Source: Stomorhina lunata (Eukaryota; Arthropoda; Insecta; Diptera; Rhiniidae). From it: a stretch of 64,000 nucleotides of DNA. Below the pieces are notes generated by a model that saw nothing but the letters and a program-made list of their open reading frames with translations, was not told the DNA's origin and ran no database searches. The position numbers and the translations under genes are program-made. This document shows positions 1 through 13,400 of this stretch, piece after piece. Numbering within the stretch: the stretch's first letter is position 1; the number at the start of each line of letters is the position of its first letter. The stretch is taken from the NCBI GenBank assembly GCA_933228675.1, contig OW121740.1, positions 128,605,799-128,669,798 on the forward strand, read 5' to 3'.

Positions 1-312
1 CGTCTATGTTTTCTATAGGAAAACAAGACGATCGTCTATGTTTTCTATAGGAAAACAAGACGATCGTCTATGTTTTCTATAGGAAAACAAGACGATCGTC
101 TATGTTTTCTATAGGAAAACAAGACGATCGTCTATGTTTTCTATAGGAAAACAAGACGATCGTCTATGTTTCCTATAGGAAAACAAGACGATCGTCTATG
201 TTTTCTATAGGAAAACAAGACGATCGTCTATGTTTCCTATAGGAAAACAAGACGATCGTCTATGTTTTCTATAGGAAAACATGTTTTCTATAGGAAGACA
301 GGTTTCTATAGG
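1..312. repeat. 32-bp minisatellite, about 9 copies
   Basis: Direct repeats with an exact 32-bp period from position 1, decaying after ~290. Each unit holds two palindromes: GACGATCGTC, and GTTTTCCTATAGGAAAAC (often with one C changed to T). The array is cut by the window start. An inverted single unit lies at about 1460-1497 in intron 1, and further copies sit in the foldback arms at 4165-4212 and 4350-4391. Confidence 0.95.
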
Positions 313-586
313 AAAGCTAGACGATCATTCGGTTTCATGTAGTTAAACTGATGATCGGTAACTATAGGGTATAACAAACAAGAGGACTTAGAGCCTCTCA
401 AACTTAAATATAATAAAAATCTTAAAATTTCATACAAAGTATCTGAAAGAAAAAGAAGAGTAATGATTTAATAAAAAAAGAATTGTCACCTCAATATCAT
501 CACTCATAATTCTAGAAGAAAAAATCTTAATGTAATACATACAATAATTTACTATTTATTTCTTTTTTCTTTCTTCACATTTTCAG
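313..586. other. AT-rich DNA, probable end of a 5'-UTR intron
   Basis: Contains decayed 32-bp repeat pieces to ~370 and then A-rich sequence without an open frame. It ends in a strong 3' splice site (T/C-rich tract plus TTTCAG at 581-586). Confidence 0.5.
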
Positions 587-841
587 ACATCATAATTATT
601 GGACAAACAAAACTCTTTAGACATTAAAAGGCCATAAAAGAGATAGACAGACTCCGGCACAAACTCAGATACACGTGAGTCGTCGTCGTTCGTGTTATAG
701 AAAACAAAATCAAAGAAAACAAAAGTTTTATTTTTTTTGTAAAAGAAACGAAACTTCAAGAAAAGAAAAGGAAATAGAACGAAAAAGAAGTAATCAATAC
801 AAAAAAGTTAATACTAATAATAAAAAATCTAAATAAAAAAC
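587..841 (+). other. 5' UTR of the ATG exon
   Basis: AT-rich leader without a long open frame, between a strong 3' splice site and the ATG. The acceptor is a pyrimidine tract (about 551-580) followed by TTTCAG at 581-586. If used, the first exon lies upstream of the window. If not, transcription starts within this region; a weak initiator-like TCAGAT is at 665-670, but no convincing TATA box is positioned for it. Confidence 0.45.
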
Positions 842-1410
842 ATGAGTTTTCGAATTTTAACACCATTAACGACAAATAGAATGTCACGTCTAATATTCAT
901 AGCTTTGCTAAGTGTCTTGATATTAACACCACAGAGTATACAGGCCGCCAGAAGATCACGTTTAGACTTAACATCAGCAAATGTCTCCAGCTTAGAGGCT
1001 GGAGTTCCATTATCATCATCTACCACCACCAATAATGAGCTGCCATCTCCTGTTTTGGAAAATGCTTTAAAAACTGATCAATCATCTTTGACACTGGCAT
1101 CTTTAGATACAGCAGCCTCTCAGGCTTTGCCTTTAACACAGGATAGTCCCTTGAAAATTAAAGATACCGCCGCTAATATTCCTGCTGTTGTTGATACAGG
1201 CAAATCATCTGCTTTAGATTTGCCGGCTGAGGAAGATAAAGAACATGCTGGTGCGGAAGAATTGGCTAAGGAACATAAAGAGACTCCTTCGGCAAGTTTT
1301 GAAGATTCTGAGGTGATAAATAGTGCTACGCAATTGGCAGCCTCGGGTAGTAGCTCTCAGCATCATGAGGAATGTGATTCGGATATGTTGGGCTTCGAGA
1401 TTGTAACGGG
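842..1410 (+). CDS. exon 1: signal peptide and Ser/Ala-rich spacer
   Basis: The first ATG (842) has an acceptable insect context (AAAAC before ATG). A second in-frame ATG at 881 begins residue 14 and sits directly before the hydrophobic core LIFIALLSVLIL, so either start gives a secreted protein. Cleavage is probable after the QA or QAA at residues 34-36. The rest is low-complexity, rich in S, A, T, E and K, with no cysteine until residue 178, which opens PAN1. The exon ends ACG GG followed by GTAAGT at 1411; the reading frame would stop at once in the intron (TAA at 1412), supporting this donor. Confidence 0.85.
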
Positions 1411-4400
1411 GTAAGTTTTAATTTTAAAACATCTTTAGAAAAAAATTTCATTCTCTTGTTTTTCTATAGAAAATATAGATGATCGTCTTGTTTTCCTGTG
1501 GGTCTGTCAGTCAGTTTTCTATAACAGACGGACAGACAGACAGACTTTGAAATTTTTCCAAAATTTAAGAACTTTTTTTTAAAGATTTCCTATAAAAAAG
1601 AAAAATATTTGAAAATTTTCCTAACAAAATAAGAAATTTTTGAAGATATTCCTATAAAAATAACAAATTTTTTAAAATTTTCCTATAAAAATAAGACATT
1701 TTAGAAAAATTTCTATAAAAATAACTTTTTGAAAAAATTCTTACAAAAAAAAATATATAAATTAATAAATTTCCTATAAAAATAAGAAGTTTTTTAAAAA
1801 TTTCCTATAAAAATAAGAAAATTTTGAAAAATTTCTCATAAAAATTAGAAATTTAAAAAAAAATCCTATAAAATTAGGAAATTTTTGAAAAATGTTCTAC
1901 AAAAATAAGAAATTTTTAAAAAAATTTGCTATAAAAATTATAAATTTTTGAAAAATTTCCTATAAAATTAAGAAATTTTTGAAAAATTTCCTTTAAAAAT
2001 AAAAATTGTTCTACAATAATAAGAAATTTTAGAAAAATGTTTTACAAAAATAAGAAATTTTTCAAAAATTTGCTATAAATAAAAAAAATTTTGAAAAATT
2101 TCCTATAAAATAAACTTTTGAAAAATTTTATATAAAAATAAGAAATCTTTGAAAAATTTTATATAAAAATAAGAAATTTTTGAAGAATTTTATATAAAAA
2201 TAAGAAATTTTTGAAGAATTTTATATAAAAATAAGACATTTTTAAAAAAATTCCTATTAAAATAAGAAATTTTTGAAAAATGTCCTATAAAAATATTTTT
2301 TTTTTTTAAATTCTTATAAAAATAAGAAATTTTTGAAAAAATTCCTGTAAAAATAGGAAATTTTTGAAAAATTTCCTATAAAAATTAGAAATTTTTGAAA
2401 AATTTCCTATAAAAATAAAAAATTTTTCAAAAATTTCCTATCAAAATAAGACATTAAAAAAAATATTGTTTAAAAATAAGAAATTTTTAAAAATTTCCTA
2501 TAAAAATAAGAAATTTTTGAAAATATTCCTATAAAAATAAGTAATTTTTGAAAAATTTCCTACAAAAATTAAAAATTTTTGAAAAATTCCCTATAAAAAT
2601 AAGAAATTTTTGAAAAATGTCCTATAAAAATAAGAAATTTTAGAAAAATTTCCTATAAAAATATGAATTTTTTGCAAAATTTTCTATAAAAATAAGAAGA
2701 TTTTAAAAAATTTCCTATAAAAATAAAAAATTTTTTAAAATTTTCCTATAACAATTAGAATTTTTTGAAAAATTTCCAATAAAAAATAAGAAATTTTTGA
2801 AGATATTCCTATAAAAATAAAAAAATTTTGAAAAATTTCCTATCAAAATAAGAAATTTTTAAAAAATTTGCTATAAAAATAAAAAAATTTTAAAAAATTT
2901 CGTAAGATAATAATAAATTTTTGAAAAATTTTTTGTAAAAGTAAGAAATTGTGCAAAAATTTCCTTTTAAAATGCGAAATTTAAAAAAAAAATCATATAA
3001 AAATAAGAATTTTTTTAAAAACTTCCTATAAAAATAAAAAAATTTTAATAAAGTTCCTCTAAAAATGAGAAATGTTTCAAAAATTTCCTATAAAAACAAG
3101 AAATTTTTTAAAAATTTCCTATAAAAATAAAAAAAATTTTTTTAAATTTCTTATGAAAAGAAATTTTTGAAAAATTTCTTATAAAAATAAGAAATTTTTG
3201 GAAAATTTGTTATAAAAATAAGCATTTTTTGAAAAATTTCTTATAAAAGTAAGAAATTTTTGAAAAATTTCATATAAAAATAACAAATTTTTGAAAAATT
3301 TCATATAAAAATAAGAAATTTTTGAAAAATTTCTTATAAAAATAAGAAATTTTTGAAAAATTTCTTATAAAAATAAGAAATTTTTAAAAAATTTCTTATA
3401 AAAATAAGAAATTTTTGAAAAATTTCCTATAAAAATAAGAAATTTTTGAAAAATTTCTTATAAAAATAAGAAATTTTTGAAAATTTTCTTATAAAAATAA
3501 GAAATTTTTGAAAAATTTCTTATAAAAATAAGAAATTGTTGAAAAATTTCTTATAAAAATAAGAAATTTTTGAAAAATTTCTTATGAAAATAAGAAATTT
3601 TTGAAAATTTTCTTATAAAAATAAGAAATTTTTGAAAATTTTATATAAAAATAAGAAATTTTTGAAAAATTTCCTTTAAAAATAAGAAATTTTTGAAAAA
3701 TTTTCTATAAAAATTAGAAATTTTAGAAAAATGTTTTACAAAAACAAGAAATTTTTCAAAAATTTCCTATAAAAGAAACTTTTGAAAAATTTTATATAAA
3801 AATAAAAAATTTTTGAAAAATTTTATATAAAAATAAGAAATTTTTGAAAAATTTTATATAAAAATAAGACATTTTTAAAAAAATTCCTATAAAAATAAAA
3901 AAATTTTCAAAAATTTCCTATTTTTAAATTCTTATAAAAAAAAAGAATTTTTTGAAAAAATTCCTGTAAAAATAGGAAATTTTTGAAAAATTTCCTATAA
4001 AAATAAGAAATTTTTGAAAAATTTCCTATAAAAATAAAAAAATTTTCAAAAATTTCCTATAAAAATAAGACATTTAAAAAAAATATTGTTTAAAAATAAT
4101 AAATTTTTAAAAATTTCCTATAAAAATAAGAAATTTTTGAAAAATACTGGCTTTAAAACCAAATATGACAGGAAAACAAGACGATTGCTTATGTTTTCTA
4201 TAGGAAAACACTGTCTGTTTTTTCAAAATCTTCTTATTTTTATAGGAAATTTTTCAAAAATTTCTTATTTTTATAAGAAATTTTTCGAAAATTTCTTATT
4301 TTTATAGGAAGTTTTTCAAAAATTTCTTAAATTTCTTAAACACAGACGGTGTTTTCCTATAGAAAACATAAGCAATTGTCTTGTTTTCCTGTCAATTTTG

Positions 4401-7400
4401 GTTTTTAAGCCAGTAGTAAGGAAGTTACAAACGGAATGACAATCTATATATACCCCCTTTTACTTTTTGATGGTGGGTATAAAAACAAGACATTTATGAT
4501 ATGACTATAAGAGACTGATTATTTCAAAAATTATTCTAAAATTAATTAAATCACGTATAAAAAAAATTTCTCATAGAAATGAAAAATTACTTTCACTTCA
4601 TATTTTCTATTTCTTTTTGAAGAAAAAATTCAATTAGCAAAAAACAAAAGAAAAATCTAATAAATTTTTTTTAAATTATTAGACAACTAAAGTCGAAAGC
4701 AATTGGATATGAAACTAAAATTTAAATCATTTATAATGAAATTTTTACTTGCCCATAATTTGCATGATATTTGGCCATTTATTAGTAACAAGTCCATATA
4801 TCACCAAGAAAATACGGTTAACCCCTTAGAAAACAAGTAAACTTACCTAAAAATAGAAAAAGAAAAAAGAAGTAAAATATTAATCAAGAAAATTTTAAGA
4901 CAAATAAAAATATTTCAAACTAAAGAAAGAAACGTTATGTTGCTCTAAAATTAATGCAACAATGATGCATTAATGTAATGTTGCAAATTGTATTGCGGCC
5001 TTTTTGTAACTGATCTCTGGTGATCATAATATTTAAGACAAAATAAATATTAAGAGTTGAAAGCAAGAAAAAAAAACTACAAATGGCAAATACAAATCGT
5101 AACGAATTCAATCAATAATATAGATCATTGCAATTGATTGTATTTTATTATTGGTTATTTGTATTTCAACTTAACGATCGATCGATCGCTCTTTCTCCAA
5201 GATTTAAACAAGTTTTTCTTGGTTATGAGCTTTTATGTAATAAACTCAACTGGTTCTTTTAAATTCTTTGCCATCATATGCTTTAAGTGGTGGTGGTCTT
5301 TGGAGTAAATTGTAGGACATTAAGTAAAAATGTTTAAAATAGGAAAACAAAAAGAAAATCACAAATTTCAATGCCTTTTAGACAAAATAAAGTTTTGATT
5401 GTTTTGAGTTTAAGGCGGTCGATCGGTCAATACTTTTTCGGTCAAATAAGTTGTAACTGTAAGTTTTTTTTTTCATTCCTTCTTCGATTTTATTTGATTT
5501 ATTTATGGCTTTTAAGCGAAAATTAGCTTTGAGAAAGAAAATGTCTTTAGGTGCTTCAACACAACAGGTATTAAATAATATGTTTTGTGGTGGTTTTTGG
5601 GGTAATTTTGCATAATTTAAGGAGAAATGTTCATGCAAATGCGATAACAACAAAGAACATTATGTAAGAACAATTTAAAGATTTATCATAATCGAAAAAA
5701 AGTGTTAAGAAGAAAGCAGAAAATTTAAGGAAATTGCTAAGATTAAGTAGGTTAATTGTGGCAAGGGGTCAATGGCCTTATGTATCATCAACATTTGCTC
5801 ACAAAATCAGTTTAAATTGGTTTTAAATTGAATTTTTCAATATTCAGTTTTTATTAAATTTTTGAAAAATTTCCTATAAAAATGGGAATATTAATAAAAA
5901 TTTCCTATAAAAAAAGAAAATTTTTTGAAAATTTTACTATAAAAATTATAAATTTTTGAAAAACTTCCTATAAAAAAGAAATTTTTAATAAATTCGCTAT
6001 AAAAATTAAAAAATTAAAAAAAAAATCCAATACAAATAGGATTTTAAAAATTTCTTATAAAAATAAAACAATTTTGAAAAATTTCCTATAAAAATAAGAA
6101 TTTTTTAAAAAATTTCCTATAAAATAAGAAATTTTTGAAAAATTTCCCATAAAAATAAAAAATTTTTGTAAAATTTCCTATAAAACTAAAAAAATTTTGA
6201 AAAATTTCTTATAAAAATAAGAAATTTTAAAAAAAATCTCCTATAAAAATAAGAAATTTCCTATAAAAATAAAAAAAATTTTGTAAAATTTCCTATAAAA
6301 ATAAGAAATTTTTGAAAAATTTCCTATAAAAATAAAAAAATGTTGAAAAATTTCCTATAAAAATAAGAAACTTAAAAAAAAATCTCGTATAAAAATAAGA
6401 AATTTTTGAAAAATTTCCAATAAAAATAAAAAAATTTGAAAAATTTCCTATAAAAATAAGAAATTTTTGAAAAATTTCTAATAAAAATAAGAAATTTTTG
6501 AAAAATTTCCTATAAAAATAAGAAATTTTTCCAACTAAATTAAGACATTTTTTAAAATTTCCTATAAAAATAAGAAATTTTTAAAAATTTCCTATAAAAA
6601 TAAGAAATTTTTCAAAATTTCCTATAAAAATAATAAATTTTTAAAAATTTCCTATAAAAATAAGAAATTTTTAAAAATTTCCTATAAAAATAAGAAATTT
6701 CAGAAAAATTTGCTATGAAAATAAGAAACTTTTGAAAAATTTCCTATAAAAATACGAAATTTGTAAAAAATTTTCTATCAAATTACGAAAAATTTATAAT
6801 TTTTATTGGTAATTTCTCATTTTTATAGCAAATTTTATATTTTTATAGAAAATATTTCAAAAAATTCTTACTTTTATAGTAAATTGTTTAAACATTTCTT
6901 ATTTTTATAAAGTTTTTCAAAAATGTCTTATTTTTATAGGAAACTTTTCAAAAATTTCTTAATTTAGTTTAAAAATTTTCAAAAATTTCTTATTTTAATA
7001 GGAATTTTTTCAAAAAATTCTTATTTTTATAGGAAATTTTTAAAAAAATTCTTACTTCAATAGGAAATTTTTTTTATGTTTATAAAAATTTTTTCAAAAA
7101 TTTCTTATTTTTATAGCAATTTTTTTTTTAAAATTTCTTATTTTAATAGCAAAATTTTCAAAAATTTCTAGTTTTTATAGGAAATTTTTCAAAAATTTCT
7201 TATTTTTATAGGAAATTTTTCAAAATTTCTGAATTTTATAGAAACATTTTCAAAATTTTCTTAATTTACTAGGAAAATTTTTAATTTTTATAGGAAATTT
7301 TTAAAAAATTTCTTATTTCAATAAGAAATTTTTAAAATTTTTTTTATGTTTATAGGAATTTTTCAAAAATTTCTTATTTTTATGGGAAATTTTTCAAAAA

Positions 7401-10400
7401 TTTTTTATTTTGATAAGAAATTTTTCAAAAAATTTTTCTTTTTACAGCAATTTTTTTAAAAAATTTCTTATTTCAATAGCAAATTTTTCAAAAATTTCTA
7501 ATTTTTATAGGAAATTTTTCAAAAATTTCTTATTTTTATAAGAAATTTTTTTAAAATTTCTGAATTTTATAGAAACATTTTCAAAATTTTCTTAATTTAG
7601 TAGGACATTTTTCAAAAATTTCTTATTTTAATAGGAATTTTTTCAAAAAGAAATTTTCAAAAATTTCTTATTTTTATAGGAAATTTTTCAAAAATATCTT
7701 ATTTTTATAGGAAATTTTTCAAAAATTTTTTATTTTTATAGGAAAATTTTCAAAAAATTCTTATTTTAATAGGATATTTTTCAAAAATTTCTTATTTTTA
7801 TAGGAAACTTTTCAAAAATTTCTTAATTTAGTTTAAAAATTTCAAAAATTTCTTATTTTAATAGGAATTTTTTCAAAAAATTCTTATTTTTATAGGAAAT
7901 TTAAAAAAAAATCTTTTTTCAATAGGAAATTTTTAAATTTTAATAGCAAATTTTTCAAAAATTTCTAGTTTTTATAGGAAATTTTTAAAAAAATTTCTTA
8001 TTTTTATAGGAAATTTTTTCAAAATTTCTGAATTTTATAGAAATATTTTCAAAATTTTCTTAATTTAGTAGGAAAATTTTTAATTTTTATAGGAAATTTT
8101 AAAAAAATTTTTTTTTTGTTTATAGGAATTTTTCAAAAATTTCTAATTTTTATAGGAAATTTTTCAAAAATTTTTTATTTTGATAAGAAATTTTTCAAAA
8201 AATGTTTCTTTTTACAGCCATTTTTTTTAAAAAATTTCTTATTTCAATAGCAAATTTTTCAAAAATTTCTAATTTTTATATGAACTTTTTCAAAAATTTC
8301 TTATTTTTATAAGAAATTTTTTAAAAATTTCTGAATTTTATAGAAACATTTTCAAAATTTTCTTAATTTAGTAGGACATTTTTCAAAAATTTCTTATTTT
8401 AATAGGAATTTTTTCAAAAAGAAATTTTCAAAAATTTCTTATTTTTATAGGAAATTTTTCAAAAATATCTTATTTTTATAGGAAATTTTTCAAAAATTTT
8501 TTATTTTTATAGGAAATTTTGCAAAAAATTCTTATTTTAATAGGATATTTTTCAAAAATTTCTTATTTTGATAGGAAATTTTTCAAAAATTTATTATTTT
8601 TATAGGAAATTTTTCAAAAATTTCTTATTTTAATAGGAAATTTTTCAAAAATTTCTTATTTTTATAGGAAATTTTTCAAAAATTTCTTTTCTTTTAATAG
8701 GAAATTTTTCAAAAATTTCTTATTTTAATAGGAAATTTTTCAAAAATTTCTTATTTTAACAGGAAATTTTTCAAAAATTTCTTATTTTAATAGGACATTT
8801 TTCAAGAATTTCTTATTTTAATCATAGCTGTACATTTCGATTATTTTTATATAAAATTTTGAAAAAAATTTAATTATTTTGTTATTTAGTTTACTTACAA
8901 GGAATATAATTAAGTTAGAATTATTTAAGATTGTTTAAAATAAAATAACAATTTGCATGTGGTTTTCTGGATTTATTATGTTAAGTTATTATTTAAAATT
9001 ATTACATTTCAAATACAAATTTTGAAATGAAATTAATATTTTTTTGTAAAAATTGAAATAATTTAAATTTGTATTCCTTTCAAAGAAATAAAATATTTCT
9101 TTATTTCATTTTATTGCTTGTAAATAAAATTAAAATTTCTTCACAACTACCAAAATTTTTTTATTTAAGAAAATTTAGCTTGAATAATTTTATTCACAAC
9201 AAAATTTTTGGAATAATTTTAATTCAAACTAATTTTTTTGATTATTTCAAAATTTTCTGTGAACAGTAAAAATAAAATATTTGGAGAATTTATTTCAAAC
9301 AAGATTTTTTGACTATTGAAAATCGTTTACAGATTTTTTAAAATAAAAAAAGATTAAAAAATTAGTGAAGACGATGGTTTTTAGTGTAATGATTATAATC
9401 ATAATAATGTAAACGATCTTGTGTTTGAAGTGGGTAAGAAGATCGGACATAAATTTTAATTTACAAATATTTTAATCTTAGCTATTTAAGTATAGAAATA
9501 ATTTTATCCTTCGTCATCATGGGTGGAAAGGATATATTGGGTTTGTGATGCATTTCTAATGCAATAAAATATAAGTCTTACATCTATCTTTAAGTACACC
9601 AATCAACTCAGAATCACATTCTAGGTGAATTTAACGATGTTCGTCCAGCCTGCTGACTAAATTTTCCAACGACCAACAAAGCACATTTTTTATTATATTA
9701 TATAACATTATATAATTTTGAATAGAGAGTGTATCTTTAGTATTGCATTTTAGGGTGTCAACATTTGTGGTCTTAGGTATGAGCCTTAATTTTGATTCAA
9801 TTTAAATTGAGGTTCGTAGCTGATCACAGTTTTTTGATAAAACAAGTAAAAACAACAAGTGCCGGTCAAGACCGACCATATGATACCTTACACTAAGGTG
9901 AAACAAGATCCAAGTAAACAAACTTGTATGAACTTTTTTTTATATTTTTTATTGCGCAATTGGTCAACCGGTCGATCACCGATTGCAACGAAATTTGGTG
10001 CAATGATTTTTATTTGTATAATAAATATTTCTTCGAAATTAAATACAAAATACACGAATTTGTGTCAAAATTTCTATTCCGGGAATTCAGAAAAATGTGA
10101 GTTCTCCGAAATAATAGATCGATTTCAGCCAATTTGATTAAATTTTTTTGCGACCTATATTTTGATTGCGAAAATTACGGAAGATCCCAATTCTTTTTGG
10201 ACAAAATCGTAATGTATTCCTTAATGTGAAATTAAAAAAAAAAACTACTTCATTTTGATACCCTTTACTACTAAGGTTGAATATGGATCAAAAGCTTTAC
10301 AGATTTTTCTTAAAGCTTAAATACATACATATCACCCACCTAGCTGGAGTGTTAAATCGACTCGAGATGGTGAAAAATATAAAAATTAGCACAGATATGT

Positions 10401-13400
10401 ATCTTCGAATTTATTAAAATTTGTAACGTTATTGGTCCATATCATATAACCATAGATGTGACTATAGAATTATATTACTAATAGGATTATCTTACTCGCT
10501 TATACATAAGTTTGTAATGCATAGAAATATGTGTACATTGTAATCACGATATATTGACTAAAATTAGCATGGATCTTTGTTTTGGAACTAGGATTATCTA
10601 TCGGATATAAGATGTATCGGCCAATTGAACACAACACCATGGTTTAACGAAATCAAGTTTTATACTAATGTATACCTAAAAAAAAGTATCTTAGGATGTG
10701 GAACGTAGTTTTTTAATACGGAAACCAATTTTCGCTTGTATGTTTTTGTTATTATTATTTTTTGTTTTATTTTTCAAATCTCAAAATAAATAAATTTATT
10801 TATATTAAATGTTTGAAGATTCAAAAAATTCTACAATATTGTATGAAATAAATTTTATTCTTCATTTTTTGGTTTGAATAAAATTAATCAAGACAAAAAG
10901 TTTGAAATAAATAAAAAATTTTAATATTTTAAAAATTTTGTTTGAAATAAAATTGTTGGAAAAATATGAAATTTTTCAATATTTGAATAAAAAAATATCG
11001 AATATTATTCTTGCTAGTATTATTCAAATATATTAAATTTTGATATTTTTGTTTAGAATGAAGAATATTGAATTCAAAAATTTTCAAATAATTTTCTGAA
11101 AAATTTATTTCTATTAAGAATAATAATTTATACTTTAATTTAATTTCTTTTAGAAGGAATAAATGAAGCAAATAATTTAATTTAAAATTCATGAAATAGA
11201 ATAACAATTATTCATATTAAGTAACAAATAATTGAAATAATTCAAAAAGTAGTTTTATTTTTTATTTTAATCACACTATACAGCTATGATTTTAATAGGA
11301 AAATTTTCAAAAATTTCTCATTTTAATAGGATTTTTTTTATATTTAAAAAAAAAAAGTAACAGGAAAATAGATATAAAATTTTAGTTCTATTCACAGACA
11401 TCTCTTTTAAATTATTTACCAATTTTTTCTAAAATTACTTTTTTCCCCAAAACCATTTTCTAATAATAACTCTACTTTTTTCCTCTTCATATAATTACAG
11501 CTACGTCTTCTCAGCTCCCGATGAATTATTGGTTTCTTTGCCGGGCACATTAATGTTAACAGATTGTTTGGAGGCCTGTCAGGGCAACGAAACCTGCCAA
11601 GCGGTTAATTACGAAACTGGTCTATGCGTCTTATTCTCAGCCAATGCCGATCAATTGCCAGGTGAGTTAATTTAAACATAAATCTTCTGTTAAAATATAA
11701 TTTTGGTTATATAATACTATAATTATATTGAATTTTTTTATTGAGGCATTTTAAAAGAAGTGTAAAGTTTTTTTTATCGGATATTTTTAATCTCCTTATT
11801 TAATGGTAATGATCAAATTTCATCTAATGTTAGGCTAAGAATATTCTAAAGTTTGATCTATGAGTATGCCTGATATTTTTTTAGCTTAAAATAAAAAGCT
11901 TTGCATGATTTGGCATAAAACTTTTTTAGTCATAAATCTTTGGTGAAGAGTTTTGGTTCTTAAGCTTTAATTGAATATAATTGAAATTTATTTTGAAAAA
12001 TAGGCTTTTTACAAGCTGCTGACTTTTATGGATAATTGGCAAAATTAGCCGGTATTTTGTAGGCAAACGCCTGGTGTCAAAATTTTGCTGGTTAATTGTC
12101 TAAATGAAAAGTAATAAATAAATAGAGATAATGAAGAACATGATTTGAAGATTTTAACAAGAGGATTCGAAATTTGATTAATTACAATTGATATAGAAAA
12201 TACAAACTAATTTTTAAAAATTCGTTATGTTTATAGGAATTTTTTTAAAAATTGCATATTTCTATAGGACATTTTTCGAAAATTTCTTATTTTTATAAGA
12301 ATTTTTTTCAAAAATTTCTTTTTGTTATAGGAAATTTTTCAAAACTTTCTTATTTTCATAGGAAATTTTTCACAAATTTTTTATATTTATAGGAAATTTT
12401 TCAAAAATTTCTTATTTTTATAGAAAATTTTTAAAAAATTTCTTATTTTTATAGGAAATTTTTCAAAAATTACTTATTTTTATACGAAATTAAAAAAAAA
12501 TCTTATTTTTCTCGAAATTTTTCTAAAATTCCTTATTTTTATAGGACATTTTTCAAAAAATTCTTATTTTTATAGGAAATTCTTGTAAAAATTTCTTATT
12601 ATAGGAAATTTTTTAAAAATTTCTTATTTTAATATGAAATATTTCAAAAATTTCTTATTTTTATAGGAATTTTTTTAAAAAATGTCTTATTTTTATAGGA
12701 AATTTTTCAAATCTTTCTTATTTTTATAGGAAATTTTTAAAAAATTTCTTATTTTTATAGGAATTTTTTTTTAAAATTTCTTATTTTTATAGGAAATTTT
12801 TCAAAAATTTCTTATTTTTATAGGAAATTTTTCAAAAATTTCTTATTTTTATAGGAAATTTTTCAAAAATTTCTTATTTTTATAGGAAATTTTTCAAAAA
12901 TTTCTTATTTTTATAGGAAATTTTTCAAAAATTTCTTATTTTTATAGGAAAATTTTCAAAAATTTCTTATTTTTATAGGAAAATTTTCAAAAATTTCTTA
13001 TCTTAATAGGTAATTTTTCAAAAAATTCTTATTTTTATAGGAAATTTTTCAAAAACTTCCTATAAAAATTTCTGATTTTCATACGAAATTTTTCAAAAAT
13101 TTCTTATTTTTGTATGAAATTTTTCAAAAAAGTCTTATTTCTATTGAAAATTTTTCAAAAATTTATTTTTCTTATTGGAAATTTTTCAAAAATTTATTCT
13201 TTTTATAGGAAATTTTTAAAAAATTTCTTATTTTTATAGGAAATGGTTTAAAAATTTTTTATTGTTATAAGAAATTTTTTAAAATTTTTTTTTATTTTTT
13301 GGGACACTTTTTAAAAATTTCTTATTATTTAGGAAATTTTTTAAAAATTTCTTATTTTGATAGGAAATTTTTTAAAAATTTCTTATTTTGATAGGAAATT

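Noticed and set aside
1..312. Regular direct repeats resembling a CRISPR array
   Set aside because: The 32-bp period is continuous with no unique spacers, the host is a eukaryote, and the same family recurs across introns. It is a minisatellite.
8815..8826. piggyBac-type TTAA target for the 8.8-11.3 kb insertion
   Set aside because: TTAA is not directly duplicated next to both inverted ends, whereas the 8-bp ATTTTAAT duplication fits exactly.
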